Source: Clostridiales bacterium (GTDB lineage Bacteria > Bacillota > Dethiobacteria > Dethiobacterales > Dethiobacteraceae). From it: 64,000 nucleotides of DNA. Location of the stretch: contig JAGXRM010000027.1 of the NCBI GenBank assembly GCA_018335855.1, positions 62,001 to 126,000 on the forward strand, written 5' to 3'. Positions within the stretch are counted from its first letter, which is position 1; each line of letters begins with the position of its first letter. Shown here piece after piece: positions 43,959 to 52,018 of the stretch. Under the pieces are notes generated by a model. The model saw only the letters and a list, made by a program, of their open reading frames with translations. It was not told where the DNA came from and did not search any database. Made by a program: the position numbers and the translations under genes.

Positions 43959-45023
43959 TTACTGATTCTCCATTCCTAAACGCTGGCGAATGAGACGGGC
44001 TCTCTCCCTGTCACGTTCCATGCCGTCCAACTCTCTGCCAGCCTCTGTTTGCAGGCATGCCGGACGCAACAGGACCATTAACTCTTTCAAAATATTAGCT
44101 GACACTTCTTCAATTAAGCCCAAATCAATTCCTAAGCGGACGTCGGACAAAAGTTCCATAGCTTCCTGGGAAGACATTAAGCGTGCGTGGCTAAGTACGC
44201 CAAACGACCGGTTCACTCTGTCGGAAAGCCGGTCACGCCCTTCATTTAATAAAAGCTGACGGGCACTAGATTCCTGCTCCACAATCTGCATAGTTACACC
44301 GTAAAGGTTTCTGACTATTTCATGCTCGCTCTGCCCCAGAGTGATTTGGTTGGAAATTTGCACAAGGTTGCCGATAATCTCGGTTCCCTCTCCATATAAG
44401 CCGCGGACGGCCAAGCCTACCTGGGCAATCGCAGAAAGTACCCGGTTAATTTGTTTCGTCAATGTCAGCGCCGGCAAGTGGACCATAACGGATGCTCTGA
44501 GGCCTGTACCTACATTCGTCGGGCATACCGTGAGGAATCCCCATTGTTCATCGTATGCGTAATTCAGTTCCCGCTCAAATAAGTCGTCATATCTGTTTGC
44601 TTCTTCAAAGGCCTGCTCTAACTGTAGTCCAGGTAACAGGCACTGAATTCGCAAATGATCTTCCTCATTAATCATAATGCTTACAGCCTGATCAAAACGC
44701 AGCATAACTGCAGAATTATGGGACTCCTTCACCAGCAAAGGGCTAATTAAATGCTTCTCCACTAATACCTGACGCTGCAGCGAGGGAATCTCACTCATAC
44801 GCAGAAATTCAATATCCCCCAGTTCGTCTGAAAGCTTAGCACTTACCTGCTTCAACTGATGATTTACCGATTCAGTCTGACTGTCGGAAGCAAGATAAGG
44901 AAAAGGCAGTTCCATAATATTTCGAGCCAAGCGTATACGGCTGCTTAAGACAATTTCACCGTCGGGGCCTGTACCTTCCATCCACTTACTGGCGCCACAC
45001 CTCATGCCTTTATCATTTGGCAT
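43959..45023 (-). CDS. mcsB: Protein arginine kinase
   Basis: McsB phosphorylates arginines on proteins and marks them for ClpCP; it also releases CtsR. I start at the ATG at 45023 (MPNDKGMRCGASKWMEG), with GAGG six bases upstream; a frame reaching 45101 runs back into mcsA. The 354-residue protein has the guanido-kinase core: SSRIRLARNI, ATP-site arginines, and the catalytic-cysteine motif VCPTNVGTGLRASVMVHLP. It overlaps the end of mcsA by 11 bases. Confidence 0.95.
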   Translation of the reverse strand: MPNDKGMRCGASKWMEGTGPDGEIVLSSRIRLARNIMELPFPYLASDSQTESVNHQLKQVSAKLSDELGDIEFLRMSEIPSLQRQVLVEKHLISPLLVKESHNSAVMLRFDQAVSIMINEEDHLRIQCLLPGLQLEQAFEEANRYDDLFERELNYAYDEQWGFLTVCPTNVGTGLRASVMVHLPALTLTKQINRVLSAIAQVGLAVRGLYGEGTEIIGNLVQISNQITLGQSEHEIVRNLYGVTMQIVEQESSARQLLLNEGRDRLSDRVNRSFGVLSHARLMSSQEAMELLSDVRLGIDLGLIEEVSANILKELMVLLRPACLQTEAGRELDGMERDRERARLIRQRLGMENQ

Positions 45024-45537
45024 GTGTATCCTCACCGCCTTCTTCCAAACTGCGGATCTGGTCACGAATTCGAGCTGCTTCCTCAAATTCCTCCCTGGCA
45101 ATAGATGCTTGCAGGTGAAGTCTTAATTCGTCAATACTACGGCGCAACTTTACAGCGCCTCCTGCCCGTACCGGAATCTTGCCGACATGCTGGGTGGAAC
45201 CGTGAATCCGACGCATCAGCGGAAGCAACCTTTCTCCAAAGTTTGTATAACAACGGCTACAGCCGAAGCGTCCAATCTGACCAAATTGTGCATATGTCAA
45301 ACCGCAATTTTCACATTGAATTTTACCCTGATAAACAACCTGCCCCGCAGGAGATGTTTCCATATTCATCAGGCCGGTTAGTAAATTCTGTATCGAAAAG
45401 GGCGGCGATGCGTCAAAATTAAATTCTCCCTTTTCACGAGCACACTGTTCACAAAGATGCTGTACATTTTGCTCGTGATTAATGATTTGTGTCAAATGAA
45501 CTGTCGCCGGTTTTTTTTGACATACCTGGCAAAGCAT
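45013..45537 (-). CDS. mcsA: McsA, zinc-finger activator of McsB
   Basis: McsA activates the arginine kinase McsB and helps control CtsR. The 174-residue protein has two zinc-binding CxxC pairs at the N-terminus (MLCQVCQ and LCEQCAREKG) and another two centrally (CENCGLTY and CSRCYTNF). A UVR domain (about residues 130-168: ELRLHLQASIAREEFEEAARIRDQIRSLE) follows. Its length is normal. It starts 15 bases after the ctsR stop codon. Confidence 0.95.
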   Translation of the reverse strand: MLCQVCQKKPATVHLTQIINHEQNVQHLCEQCAREKGEFNFDASPPFSIQNLLTGLMNMETSPAGQVVYQGKIQCENCGLTYAQFGQIGRFGCSRCYTNFGERLLPLMRRIHGSTQHVGKIPVRAGGAVKLRRSIDELRLHLQASIAREEFEEAARIRDQIRSLEEGGEDTHAK

Positions 45538-45552
45538 TATTACCGCCTCCTG

Positions 45553-46023
45553 TTACGAGTCTTGCAATAATATTTCTAACATACGGGCCAACATTATCGC
45601 CCTGGTACTACGCAAAAATTCCTCTTCCATCTGTCTCGCATCCTGGCAGACTGCAGCCTTTATAAGCTGACCTTCCCGGCGTGTTACAATACGGGCATCC
45701 GTGAGGCGACCGACAAAATCAATAGCTTCCTGGAAAGAGATGCCGTCTTCCACCAAACCTCTTAGCATTTCCAACAACTGGACAACTTTATCCCGGTTTA
45801 GATCGAGGCGTCTGATGCGCAAATAACCTCCGCCGCCACGCCTGCTCTCCACAAGATAACCCCGCTCTGGAGTAAATCTGGTAGAAAGGACATAATTAAT
45901 TTGTGACGGTACACACTGAAAACGTTCAGCCAACTCTTTTCTTTGCAGAAGAATGGCAGCATTTGGACTTGCGTTTAACAGGCACTTAATGTAGCTTTCT
46001 ATATTATTTGCTAAATTACTCAT
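45553..46023 (-). CDS. ctsR: CtsR, class III heat-shock repressor
   Basis: CtsR represses the clp genes by binding tandem GGTCAAA-type heptads; it is inactivated by heat and by McsB. The 156-residue protein has the N-terminal winged helix (RKELAERFQCVPSQINYVLSTRFTPERGYLVESRRGGGGYLRI, including the RGGGGY wing) and the C-terminal dimer/McsB-binding domain. A matching operator is in its own promoter, so it is autoregulated. Confidence 0.96.
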   Translation of the reverse strand: MSNLANNIESYIKCLLNASPNAAILLQRKELAERFQCVPSQINYVLSTRFTPERGYLVESRRGGGGYLRIRRLDLNRDKVVQLLEMLRGLVEDGISFQEAIDFVGRLTDARIVTRREGQLIKAAVCQDARQMEEEFLRSTRAIMLARMLEILLQDS

Positions 46024-46038
46024 GGGCGCACCTTCTTA

Positions 46039-46055
46039 TCTGACCTTATCTGACC
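46039..46055 (-). promoter_or_regulatory. CtsR operator
   Basis: On the minus strand GGTCAGA-TAA-GGTCAGA, two direct heptads spaced by three bases, matches the CtsR box GGTCAAA-N3-GGTCAAA in layout. It lies between the -10 element and the ctsR start codon. Confidence 0.8.
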
Positions 46056-46063
46056 ATAGTTCC

Positions 46064-46092
46064 ATTATAAGTTTTACATGGCAATTCTTCAA
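46064..46092 (-). promoter_or_regulatory. Promoter of the ctsR operon
   Basis: TTGAAG (46087-46092), 17-base spacer, TATAAT (46064-46069) on the minus strand. The CtsR operator lies directly downstream. Confidence 0.75.
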
Positions 46093-46283
46093 TAGACAAT
46101 ACTTCCCATATAAATGCATGGCAGTCTGTTACTGACGGATATATTTAGTTATCTCCAAAAAGCTCACTTTTTTACATAATAACAATTATCAATACTGCCA
46201 TAGCATGAAATCTCCTGACAAAAAGACCCCGACATACGTATGCCGAGATCCACAGTATAAAAGAATATAATTTTTTTTAATTC

Positions 46284-46346
46284 TGCAACCCGGGGACGGT
46301 TCTCGTGTTGCATTAATGCTAACTCGAGAACCGTCCCCGGGTTGCA
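46284..46346. repeat. Perfect 22-bp inverted repeat (REP/RAYT-like palindrome)
   Basis: Arms of 22 bases pair exactly (46284-46305 with 46325-46346) around a 19-base loop that itself contains the palindrome GCATTAATGC. The core GGGGACGGTTCTCG is the kind seen in REP-type elements mobilised by IS200-like transposases. No transposase gene is in the window. It lies between the 3' end of the MgtC-like gene and the ctsR promoter, and lacks a U tract on the minus strand, so it is probably not a simple terminator. Confidence 0.75.
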
Positions 46347-46358
46347 AAAGTCGGGTGT

Positions 46359-47075
46359 TTAGCGGGGAATTGAACATACTCCGGTATCCTCGCCTTCCCA
46401 GGAAACTTCTAGCATTCCGGGGACACGGAGGAGTTGCTGCATTAGATTGTGAGAATTAAATCCGGTGGGGATATTCACTAAAAGTTCAATGACAATCGTT
46501 TCCGCTTTATATGTTTCCATAAAATTAGATTCAGATAGCGTTACATTAATAATACTGACACCGTAGTCACCCAGCACTGTGCCTACCCGGCCCAACAGCC
46601 CCGGCTGATCCACAGCCCGAATCCATAGAGATTTTTTACAGCGGCCTCTGGCCAGATACTCTTCTACTCCTGAGAGTAAGTAGAGACTGAGTAAAACCAA
46701 AATAGTAGTTGCTACAGCTGCCACATAAAGGCCAATTCCCGTCGCCAGTCCAATGGCTGCCACAACCCAAAGACTGGCCGCCGTCGTGAGGCCGCGTACG
46801 GCACTTCCCTGACGCATGATGGTACCTGCGCCGAGAAAACCTATACCACTGACAACCTGTGCCGCAATTCTTGCCTGGTCGCCGCTTGCTCCCATCCCTC
46901 CGCCAAAACCGGCCACAGAAACAATCATCACTAATGATGAACCGAGACAGACTAAAATATGTGTCCGTAAACCTGCCGGACGGTTATGTCTTTCCCTTTC
47001 ATATCCGACTAGTCCTCCCAGCACGCCGGCCAGAAGCAGTCGTATAATAAGATCTACATTGCTAATACCGGGCAC
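46359..47075 (-). CDS. MgtC/SapB-family membrane protein
   Basis: This 238-residue protein has the MgtC family core: RLLLAGVLGGLVGYERERHNRPAGLRTHILVCLGSSLVMI near the start, IAAQVVSGIGFLGAGTIMRQGSAVRGLTTAASLWVVAAIGLATGIG, and four or five membrane helices in the first 135 residues. A C-terminal soluble ACT-like domain (about 150-225) follows. MgtC-type proteins are linked to magnesium-limited growth and phosphate/ATP control; none is shown to transport. It has a consensus promoter, but the leader is too short for an Mg2+ riboswitch. Confidence 0.9.
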   Translation of the reverse strand: MPGISNVDLIIRLLLAGVLGGLVGYERERHNRPAGLRTHILVCLGSSLVMIVSVAGFGGGMGASGDQARIAAQVVSGIGFLGAGTIMRQGSAVRGLTTAASLWVVAAIGLATGIGLYVAAVATTILVLLSLYLLSGVEEYLARGRCKKSLWIRAVDQPGLLGRVGTVLGDYGVSIINVTLSESNFMETYKAETIVIELLVNIPTGFNSHNLMQQLLRVPGMLEVSWEGEDTGVCSIPR

Positions 47076-47116
47076 GGTTTCACCTCTTTTATAAATGTTA
47101 TCTTGTATTATATGTG

Positions 47117-47145
47117 ATTATAGACATTGATGTCGATTACGTCAA
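47117..47145 (-). promoter_or_regulatory. Promoter of the MgtC-like gene
   Basis: TTGACG (47140-47145), 17-base spacer, TATAAT (47117-47122) on the minus strand, about 40 bases before the start codon. Confidence 0.75.
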
Positions 47146-47245
47146 TGATTTCCTTAATTTAACAGGATAACTTAATGTTCCAGCATAAACGTTCGTTGCC
47201 TGTAGAAACTAATAACACTTCATAAAAAAAGGTGGTGAAGCATAC

Positions 47246-47425
47246 ATGGCTAAGGCCAATAAAAAGAATCTCGGCAAAAAGAAGGCTGACCGCAACTGTA
47301 AAGTAAATCAGAACTGTAACATTTCCGATGTAACCGATTCTGTGGAATTTGCCAATGAACCTTTCGAAAATGTAAAAAAAGAAAAGTGTAGCCAAGACAA
47401 AAAAACGGATAACCGTTGTAAATAA
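47246..47425 (+). CDS. Small Lys/Cys-rich protein of 59 residues
   Basis: This ORF (MAKANKKNLGKKKADRNC...) has an AAAGGTGGTG ribosome binding site nine bases before its ATG. A perfect 13-bp terminator stem starts six bases past its stop codon, so I consider it a real gene. The protein is lysine-rich with four Cys residues (CKVNQNC in the first half, single Cys near the end and another at the C-terminus) and no hydrophobic stretch. It is predicted to be soluble. Function unknown; small basic Cys proteins may bind nucleic acid or metal. It is one of the few plus-strand genes. Confidence 0.7.
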   Translation: MAKANKKNLGKKKADRNCKVNQNCNISDVTDSVEFANEPFENVKKEKCSQDKKTDNRCK

Positions 47426-47430
47426 CTCTC

Positions 47431-47460
47431 AATAAAGCGGAACTGATGTTCCGCTTTATT
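47431..47460. terminator. Bidirectional intrinsic terminator
   Basis: A perfect 13-bp stem (AATAAAGCGGAAC / GTTCCGCTTTATT) with a TGAT loop and U-rich flanks. It serves the small plus-strand gene and, on the minus strand, the M24 peptidase gene (stop at 47466). Confidence 0.85.
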
Positions 47461-47465
47461 TACTT

Positions 47466-48647
47466 TTAACTTACGGTAAGGTGCCCATCTGGAGTGATTG
47501 AAATTTTTTCCGGTTTTCCCGCAGTTACTCGCCATGTATTCTCAATGCCGACCATCCCATCCGTTGGAAAGATAAATTTTGGTTCCAGAGCGACAACATA
47601 GTCTTCCCCTAGCAGATGGGGTGAACCTTTGGCAAGTATCGGGAATTCATCAAACTCCAGACCTAAGCCGTGGCCAACAAACTTAGCCTGTGTATCGCCA
47701 AACCCCATAAAATTTTCACTAAGCCCTGCTTTTTGCGCTACTGCCACTGCAATTTCAAAAATCTCATTTCCGGATATGCCGGGTGCCAAATTCTCACATA
47801 TTCTTTCCTGAATAAGAAGTGCTGCTTCAAATGCACGCTTCAATTCTTCCTTAATTGGCCCGACAGAATAAAGGCGGGTTTGATCCACAATATAGCCGTT
47901 ATGAATGCCGCCGTAGTCCACGGTAACCGGCTCACCACGTCTAATTATTTTTCTTCCCGGACCCTGGGGTTGCGCCGGGGAAACACCGGGCCCACCGGTT
48001 GGGCTGTCCAGGAAGCTGGCCATACCACCGCTGATACCGCTTAACACATGTCCGAAAAACATTTCCTGGTTAAATCCACGCATCCTGGCAATGCCCTGAT
48101 GCCCCAACCTGCGCAGAGAATTTTCCAGTTCAGCGGCAAAAACCAGTTCTTCTTTCCCCTCTACCAAAAATTCCGGAATTAAACGATGCATTGCATCCAC
48201 CTGCCGGGCTGCCTGTCGTAGCTGTTTTAACTCATACGCTGACTTTACCTGCCTTGTTTCCCGGACAGCAGTACTTACATCTGCCGTTTCACAGGAAAAA
48301 ACTTTTGCTATGCGCAGGTAGAGAGCGGCAGGCATTATATCCAGCTCCAATCCTAAGCGGGACGGCTTTTGCCCTGTTTCGGCCAGTAGTGATGGTAGTC
48401 CGGAGAACCCGGCCAAACGTCGGAGAGGAACAGGTGTCTCTTCACTGGCCCGTTCCATATTTCTGCGCACTAAGCCCAGGCAAGGGCCGGTTGCAGGCAC
48501 ATAAACATACTGGCACTGCATCGTGCCGGTAAGGTAGTACATGGTCATATTTTGAGCAAGCAGAGCACCGTCCATATCTTGTAATTGTAGCTTTTTCTGC
48601 AGAACATCCCTTCTTCGGTCCAATTCTTCTATTGGGATATGCAACAT
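47466..48647 (-). CDS. M24 family metallopeptidase (Xaa-Pro dipeptidase-like)
   Basis: This 393-residue enzyme has an N-terminal creatinase-like domain (about residues 1-150) and a pita-bread catalytic domain. The five metal ligands are visible: Asp in VDYGGIHNG, Asp in YIVDQTRL, His in VGHGLGLEFDE, Glu in ALEPKF and Glu in GIENTWRV. Enzymes of this type cleave X-Pro bonds; aminopeptidase P and related dipeptidases are alternatives. The VYVPATGPCLGLVRR segment is typical of the PepQ-like branch. It has its own short gap and a shared terminator downstream. Confidence 0.88.
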   Translation of the reverse strand: MLHIPIEELDRRRDVLQKKLQLQDMDGALLAQNMTMYYLTGTMQCQYVYVPATGPCLGLVRRNMERASEETPVPLRRLAGFSGLPSLLAETGQKPSRLGLELDIMPAALYLRIAKVFSCETADVSTAVRETRQVKSAYELKQLRQAARQVDAMHRLIPEFLVEGKEELVFAAELENSLRRLGHQGIARMRGFNQEMFFGHVLSGISGGMASFLDSPTGGPGVSPAQPQGPGRKIIRRGEPVTVDYGGIHNGYIVDQTRLYSVGPIKEELKRAFEAALLIQERICENLAPGISGNEIFEIAVAVAQKAGLSENFMGFGDTQAKFVGHGLGLEFDEFPILAKGSPHLLGEDYVVALEPKFIFPTDGMVGIENTWRVTAGKPEKISITPDGHLTVS

Positions 48648-48756
48648 TTTCCCCCCTAATTATTATAAAATTCTGTAAACTTTTCTCGTTCACGTTCTCT
48701 CTTTTTTCATGATAATTATACCATAAACACTTTTACCGTACCAGAAGCCGTTCATT

Positions 48757-49656
48757 TTACTTTTTTATTGCTTTTAGAATCGTGGTGGCTAATTGACCAT
48801 CAGTTAAGACTGGGGTAAAAAGATCACCTTTTTCTTTAAGCCGCTCCATAATATTCTTTATGGAAAAATCTCCGGGACGTACCTTCCCCTCATAGACTTC
48901 ATCCCAGGATAATGGCGTGGAGACAGAAGCCCCGGGGACAGGGCGGACGGTGTACGGGGCATTAATTGTCTTTCCCCACAGGTTCTGCAAATAGTCCAGA
49001 TAAATTGTGGCGCCGCGTTTTTTCACCATTCTTTCCATCGTAGTCAGAACCGGTTCCTTTTTATGAACCAGTGTACAGATATACCCAATAATATCCCGTA
49101 CTTGCTCATACGTGTAGCGGGAACGCAACGGGATATAAATCTGCAGTCCGGTGGCTCCCGATGTTTTGGGATACCCCTTCAGGCCAACGCTGTCAAGAAC
49201 CTCTTTCACAGCGTTGGCCACCTGTATCACCGCAGCAAACTCCACACCTTCCTGGGGATCAAGGTCGACAATTCCATAGTCCGGATATTTTATTGATTTT
49301 GTCCGGGAATGCCAGGGGTGAATTTCCAGGCAGGCCAAATTTATCACATATACCAGTGTTTCCAGGTTATCAACGAGAATATAGTGAATAACTCTCTCTT
49401 CTGATGGGATGGGAAATGTTTGAATCCATGACGGTGCGAAAGATGGGACATTTTTCTGATAAAACCGTTTACCTTCAATACCGTCGGGAAAGCGCTGAAA
49501 ATTAATGGGGCGTCCGGCAAGGTACGGTAAAAGATACGGGGAAATATCGATATAAAAACGGAGAAGGTCGTGCTTGGTATATCCGTCAGACGGCCAGAAA
49601 ATCTTCTCTAAGTTGCTAAGCTTAAGTATCCTGCCGTTAATTTCTATTTCCGACAT
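48757..49656 (-). CDS. LigD-type primase-polymerase domain protein
   Basis: This 299-residue protein is the stand-alone polymerase part of LigD, which fills gaps during non-homologous end joining. It has the motifs LSNLEKIFWPSDGYTKHDL, PINFQRFPDGIEGKRFYQKN, the metal-binding DLDPQ (about residue 130) and SGATGLQIYIPL; these are the archaeo-eukaryotic primase-like core. It is the last gene of a three-gene set with the ligase and Ku, 14 bases after the ligase gene. Confidence 0.92.
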   Translation of the reverse strand: MSEIEINGRILKLSNLEKIFWPSDGYTKHDLLRFYIDISPYLLPYLAGRPINFQRFPDGIEGKRFYQKNVPSFAPSWIQTFPIPSEERVIHYILVDNLETLVYVINLACLEIHPWHSRTKSIKYPDYGIVDLDPQEGVEFAAVIQVANAVKEVLDSVGLKGYPKTSGATGLQIYIPLRSRYTYEQVRDIIGYICTLVHKKEPVLTTMERMVKKRGATIYLDYLQNLWGKTINAPYTVRPVPGASVSTPLSWDEVYEGKVRPGDFSIKNIMERLKEKGDLFTPVLTDGQLATTILKAIKK

Positions 49657-49670
49657 CGCTGACTCCTCTC

Positions 49671-50612
49671 TTATTCCAAAACACAGTCTTCCGGCTTATC
49701 CCGGGTAAACCCTTTGATGACCGGTTGGCGCATGCGCAAATCTTCCGTCAATTCCTGAAACTCAATCAAGGCCACAAGTGTGGGATCCACCCAATATTTT
49801 TCCTTAGACGGTGATGCCCCGGTAAACGGAGGCGTAGCACGCTGCGTACTTAATAAAAATGGAGTGATTTGGGACCAATCCCGGTTACTCATTCCGGTAG
49901 CAACACGACCGGCATACAGCAGCTTTCCCTGATGATACACCCCGACCAAAAGGGCATTGGGTTGCCCGTGTTTAATTGTATACCCGCCAATCATAACCAG
50001 TTGCCGTTGCCTCACTTTGATTTTCAGCCAAGCCGGATTTTTTCTGCCGGAAAAATACCGCGCATCGATTTCTTTGGAGACAATCCCTTCCATTTTTTCA
50101 CCCTTAATCACTGCAAACAGCGCCGCACCGTCAGTAAAACTTTCTACAAGCTGAACAACCGAATCTTCCCTGACAATTTCATGTAAACGCTCCTGCCTTT
50201 CCCGCAATGGCCGTGTGGTCAAATTCTCACCATTATGATAGACAATATCAAATATCATGTAAAATACAGGGACTTTAGCAGCAGCGGCCTTTACCCGTTT
50301 TGCGCCGCTGCTGCCGGCGGCACTAAGCAGATCCCGCTCAAGAATCAGCGGGAAGTTTGGCTTACCGTTTTTAAGTGTCACCATTTCTCCGTCAAGTATC
50401 GCCTCCCCTTTTACTATATCTTTTAACCGGGACATCTCCGGATAATGCTCCGTCCGTTCCCTCAGCTTCCGGTTATGCAATTTTACAGACTCACGGCCTA
50501 CATGGGCAATCATTCTCACCCCGTCCCACTTGACCTGGTGAATATATCCCGCTCCCTCAGGTACGATAGATTGGGAGACAGGTTCCATGGGCTTAAACGG
50601 TAGATACAGCAC
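49671..50612 (-). CDS. ATP-dependent DNA ligase (LigD-type)
   Basis: This 313-residue ligase has the nucleotidyl-transfer motif VKWDGVRMIAH (Lys about residue 28), LDGEMVTL, and EGIVSKEIDARY with KIKVRQRQL (motifs IV and V). An OB-fold follows in the C-terminal third. It starts with GTG directly after the Ku stop codon. With Ku and the separate polymerase it provides end joining; in mycobacteria these activities are fused in LigD. There is no nuclease (phosphoesterase) module visible here. Confidence 0.93.
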   Translation of the reverse strand: MLYLPFKPMEPVSQSIVPEGAGYIHQVKWDGVRMIAHVGRESVKLHNRKLRERTEHYPEMSRLKDIVKGEAILDGEMVTLKNGKPNFPLILERDLLSAAGSSGAKRVKAAAAKVPVFYMIFDIVYHNGENLTTRPLRERQERLHEIVREDSVVQLVESFTDGAALFAVIKGEKMEGIVSKEIDARYFSGRKNPAWLKIKVRQRQLVMIGGYTIKHGQPNALLVGVYHQGKLLYAGRVATGMSNRDWSQITPFLLSTQRATPPFTGASPSKEKYWVDPTLVALIEFQELTEDLRMRQPVIKGFTRDKPEDCVLE

Positions 50613-51440
50613 TTATTCACCGGCGGCCTTTTTGCGCCGCTTACGGGTCGGTTTCACTTCGCCATCCCCCGTCTTTTTCGCCATCTCCACAGAAGCTTTG
50701 AGCGCCTCCATTAAATCAACAACTTTGCCCTTGGTTTGCGTCTCGGGAATAGCGATTTCTTCTCCTTCTATTTTCGACCGGATTAGTTCAAGCAGCTTTT
50801 TACGATATTCATCGTCATATTTGTCAGGAACGAACTCGGTGGCCAGATTTTCGATTAGTTCCCTGGCCATTTTTAATTCATTGTCATGAAGTTTAATTTC
50901 CCGCTCAAATCCCGGTAATAATTCAGGGTTCCTAATCTCATCGGGGTAGAAGACAGTTTCCATAACTAACAGATTTTCATATCCCCGGATGACGGCCAGT
51001 GATTCTTTATTTCGGATAACTACCTTAGCGACCGCAATTTTTCCTGTCTCCTCCATGGCCTTACGCAACAGGGCGTATGCTTTTTCACCGGCATCATTGG
51101 GGGCTAGATAATATGTTTTATCAAAATATACCGGATCAATTTCTTTGAGTGCAACAAAGTCCACGATATCGATGGTCCTTGTCCGCTCATCCGGAATTTT
51201 TTCCAAATCTTCTTCATTCATAATGACAAAGCGCCCGCTCTCATATTCATATCCGCGGACGATATCATCCTGGGTTACTTCCTGACCGCAGGCACTGCAA
51301 ACCCGCTGGTATTTGAGCGGGGCCTGGCATGTTTTATGTAAGAAGCGAAATTTAATATCTTTTTGCTCTGTGGCCGGAAACAGTTTTATCGGAATACTGA
51401 CTAAACCAAAGCTTATCGCGCCCTTCCAAATTGTTCTCAT
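50613..51440 (-). CDS. ku: Ku protein (DNA end-binding)
   Basis: Ku binds double-strand breaks and recruits LigD. The 275-residue protein has the conserved start MRTIWKGAISFGLVSIPIKLF, the core CQAPLKYQRVCSACGQEV (two Cys pairs), VRGYEYESGRFVIM, and FYPDEIRNPE. The C-terminus is a basic tail (KPTRKRRKKAAGE) typical of bacterial Ku, which helps bind DNA. It is first in the end-joining operon. Confidence 0.96.
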   Translation of the reverse strand: MRTIWKGAISFGLVSIPIKLFPATEQKDIKFRFLHKTCQAPLKYQRVCSACGQEVTQDDIVRGYEYESGRFVIMNEEDLEKIPDERTRTIDIVDFVALKEIDPVYFDKTYYLAPNDAGEKAYALLRKAMEETGKIAVAKVVIRNKESLAVIRGYENLLVMETVFYPDEIRNPELLPGFEREIKLHDNELKMARELIENLATEFVPDKYDDEYRKKLLELIRSKIEGEEIAIPETQTKGKVVDLMEALKASVEMAKKTGDGEVKPTRKRRKKAAGE

Positions 51441-51485
51441 ATTAACGCTCCTTGTTCTTTTTTCTTATTCTTCAACGAAAAAAAA

Positions 51486-51512
51486 AGTCTATACCCTTTT
51501 TAGGTATAGACT
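51486..51512 (-). terminator. Intrinsic terminator downstream of trxA
   Basis: AGTCTATACC / GGTATAGACT hairpin with a 7-base loop, followed by ten U on the minus strand. It lies beyond the MITE-like element that sits between trxA and this site. Confidence 0.8.
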
Positions 51513-51523
51513 TGCACAGGTGC

Positions 51524-51644
51524 AGGCTGTTGAAAAACTGCGCATTACTTCGTCGCCGCGAATTTCCGGATCCTCAGCGTATATTAAATACGCCTGCGGT
51601 GCCGGAAATCCTTGCTTCTCGTTCTGCTTGCTTTTGAACAGCCT
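51524..51644. mobile_element. MITE-like element with 13-bp inverted ends
   Basis: A 121-base element with terminal inverted repeats AGGCTGTTGAAAA and TTTTGAACAGCCT (one mismatch). Its interior can fold back through GCGTAT/ATACGC and TTTCCGG/CCGGAAA. It encodes nothing. The end sequence resembles those of IS1182/IS5-type elements, but no target-site duplication is clear. It lies between the trxA stop codon and its terminator. Confidence 0.65.
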
Positions 51645-51685
51645 AGTCATATGAAGAGTTTGTTAACAAACTCATTTTAACTCTA

Positions 51686-52018
51686 TTAGGCGCCAAAAAC
51701 GTCTTCGGCCTTCTTCACCAGTTGCTCTTTGGGAACAAAGCCCACCTGGGTACCGACAGGGTCACCACCCTTAAAGAACATCAGCGTGGGAATGCTCATG
51801 ATTTTATAGCTGCCTGCCGTGGTGCGGTTCTTATCCACATTCACCTTAACAATCTTCACTTTCCCCTCTAAATCCCTTGCAACCTCTTCCAGGACAGGGG
51901 CCATCATCCGGCAGGGTCCGCACCAGGCAGCCCAAAAATCAACAACTACCGGTATATTCGACTTTAGTACTTCTTCGGCGAAATTAGCATCGCCCACTTC
52001 CAATACATACTCACTCAT
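51686..52018 (-). CDS. trxA: Thioredoxin
   Basis: A 110-residue thioredoxin with the active site AAWCGPCRMM (about residue 33), the cis-proline motif SIPTLMFF and the usual fold. It is reduced by the thioredoxin reductase encoded upstream (overlapping start/stop by four bases). The gene ends 40 bases before the MITE-like element. Confidence 0.96.
   Translation of the reverse strand: MSEYVLEVGDANFAEEVLKSNIPVVVDFWAAWCGPCRMMAPVLEEVARDLEGKVKIVKVNVDKNRTTAGSYKIMSIPTLMFFKGGDPVGTQVGFVPKEQLVKKAEDVFGA

Noticed and set aside
46229-46247. Imperfect palindrome CGACATACGTATGCCG
   Set aside because: Short, one mismatch and no U tract; no support for a terminator or operator.
46189-46377. 62-codon minus-strand frame across the perfect palindrome
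   Set aside because: It is created by the repeat itself and overlaps the end of the MgtC-like gene; no ribosome binding site.
47076-47116. Magnesium riboswitch (M-box) before the MgtC-like gene
   Set aside because: The predicted leader is only about 40 bases, far too short for an M-box.
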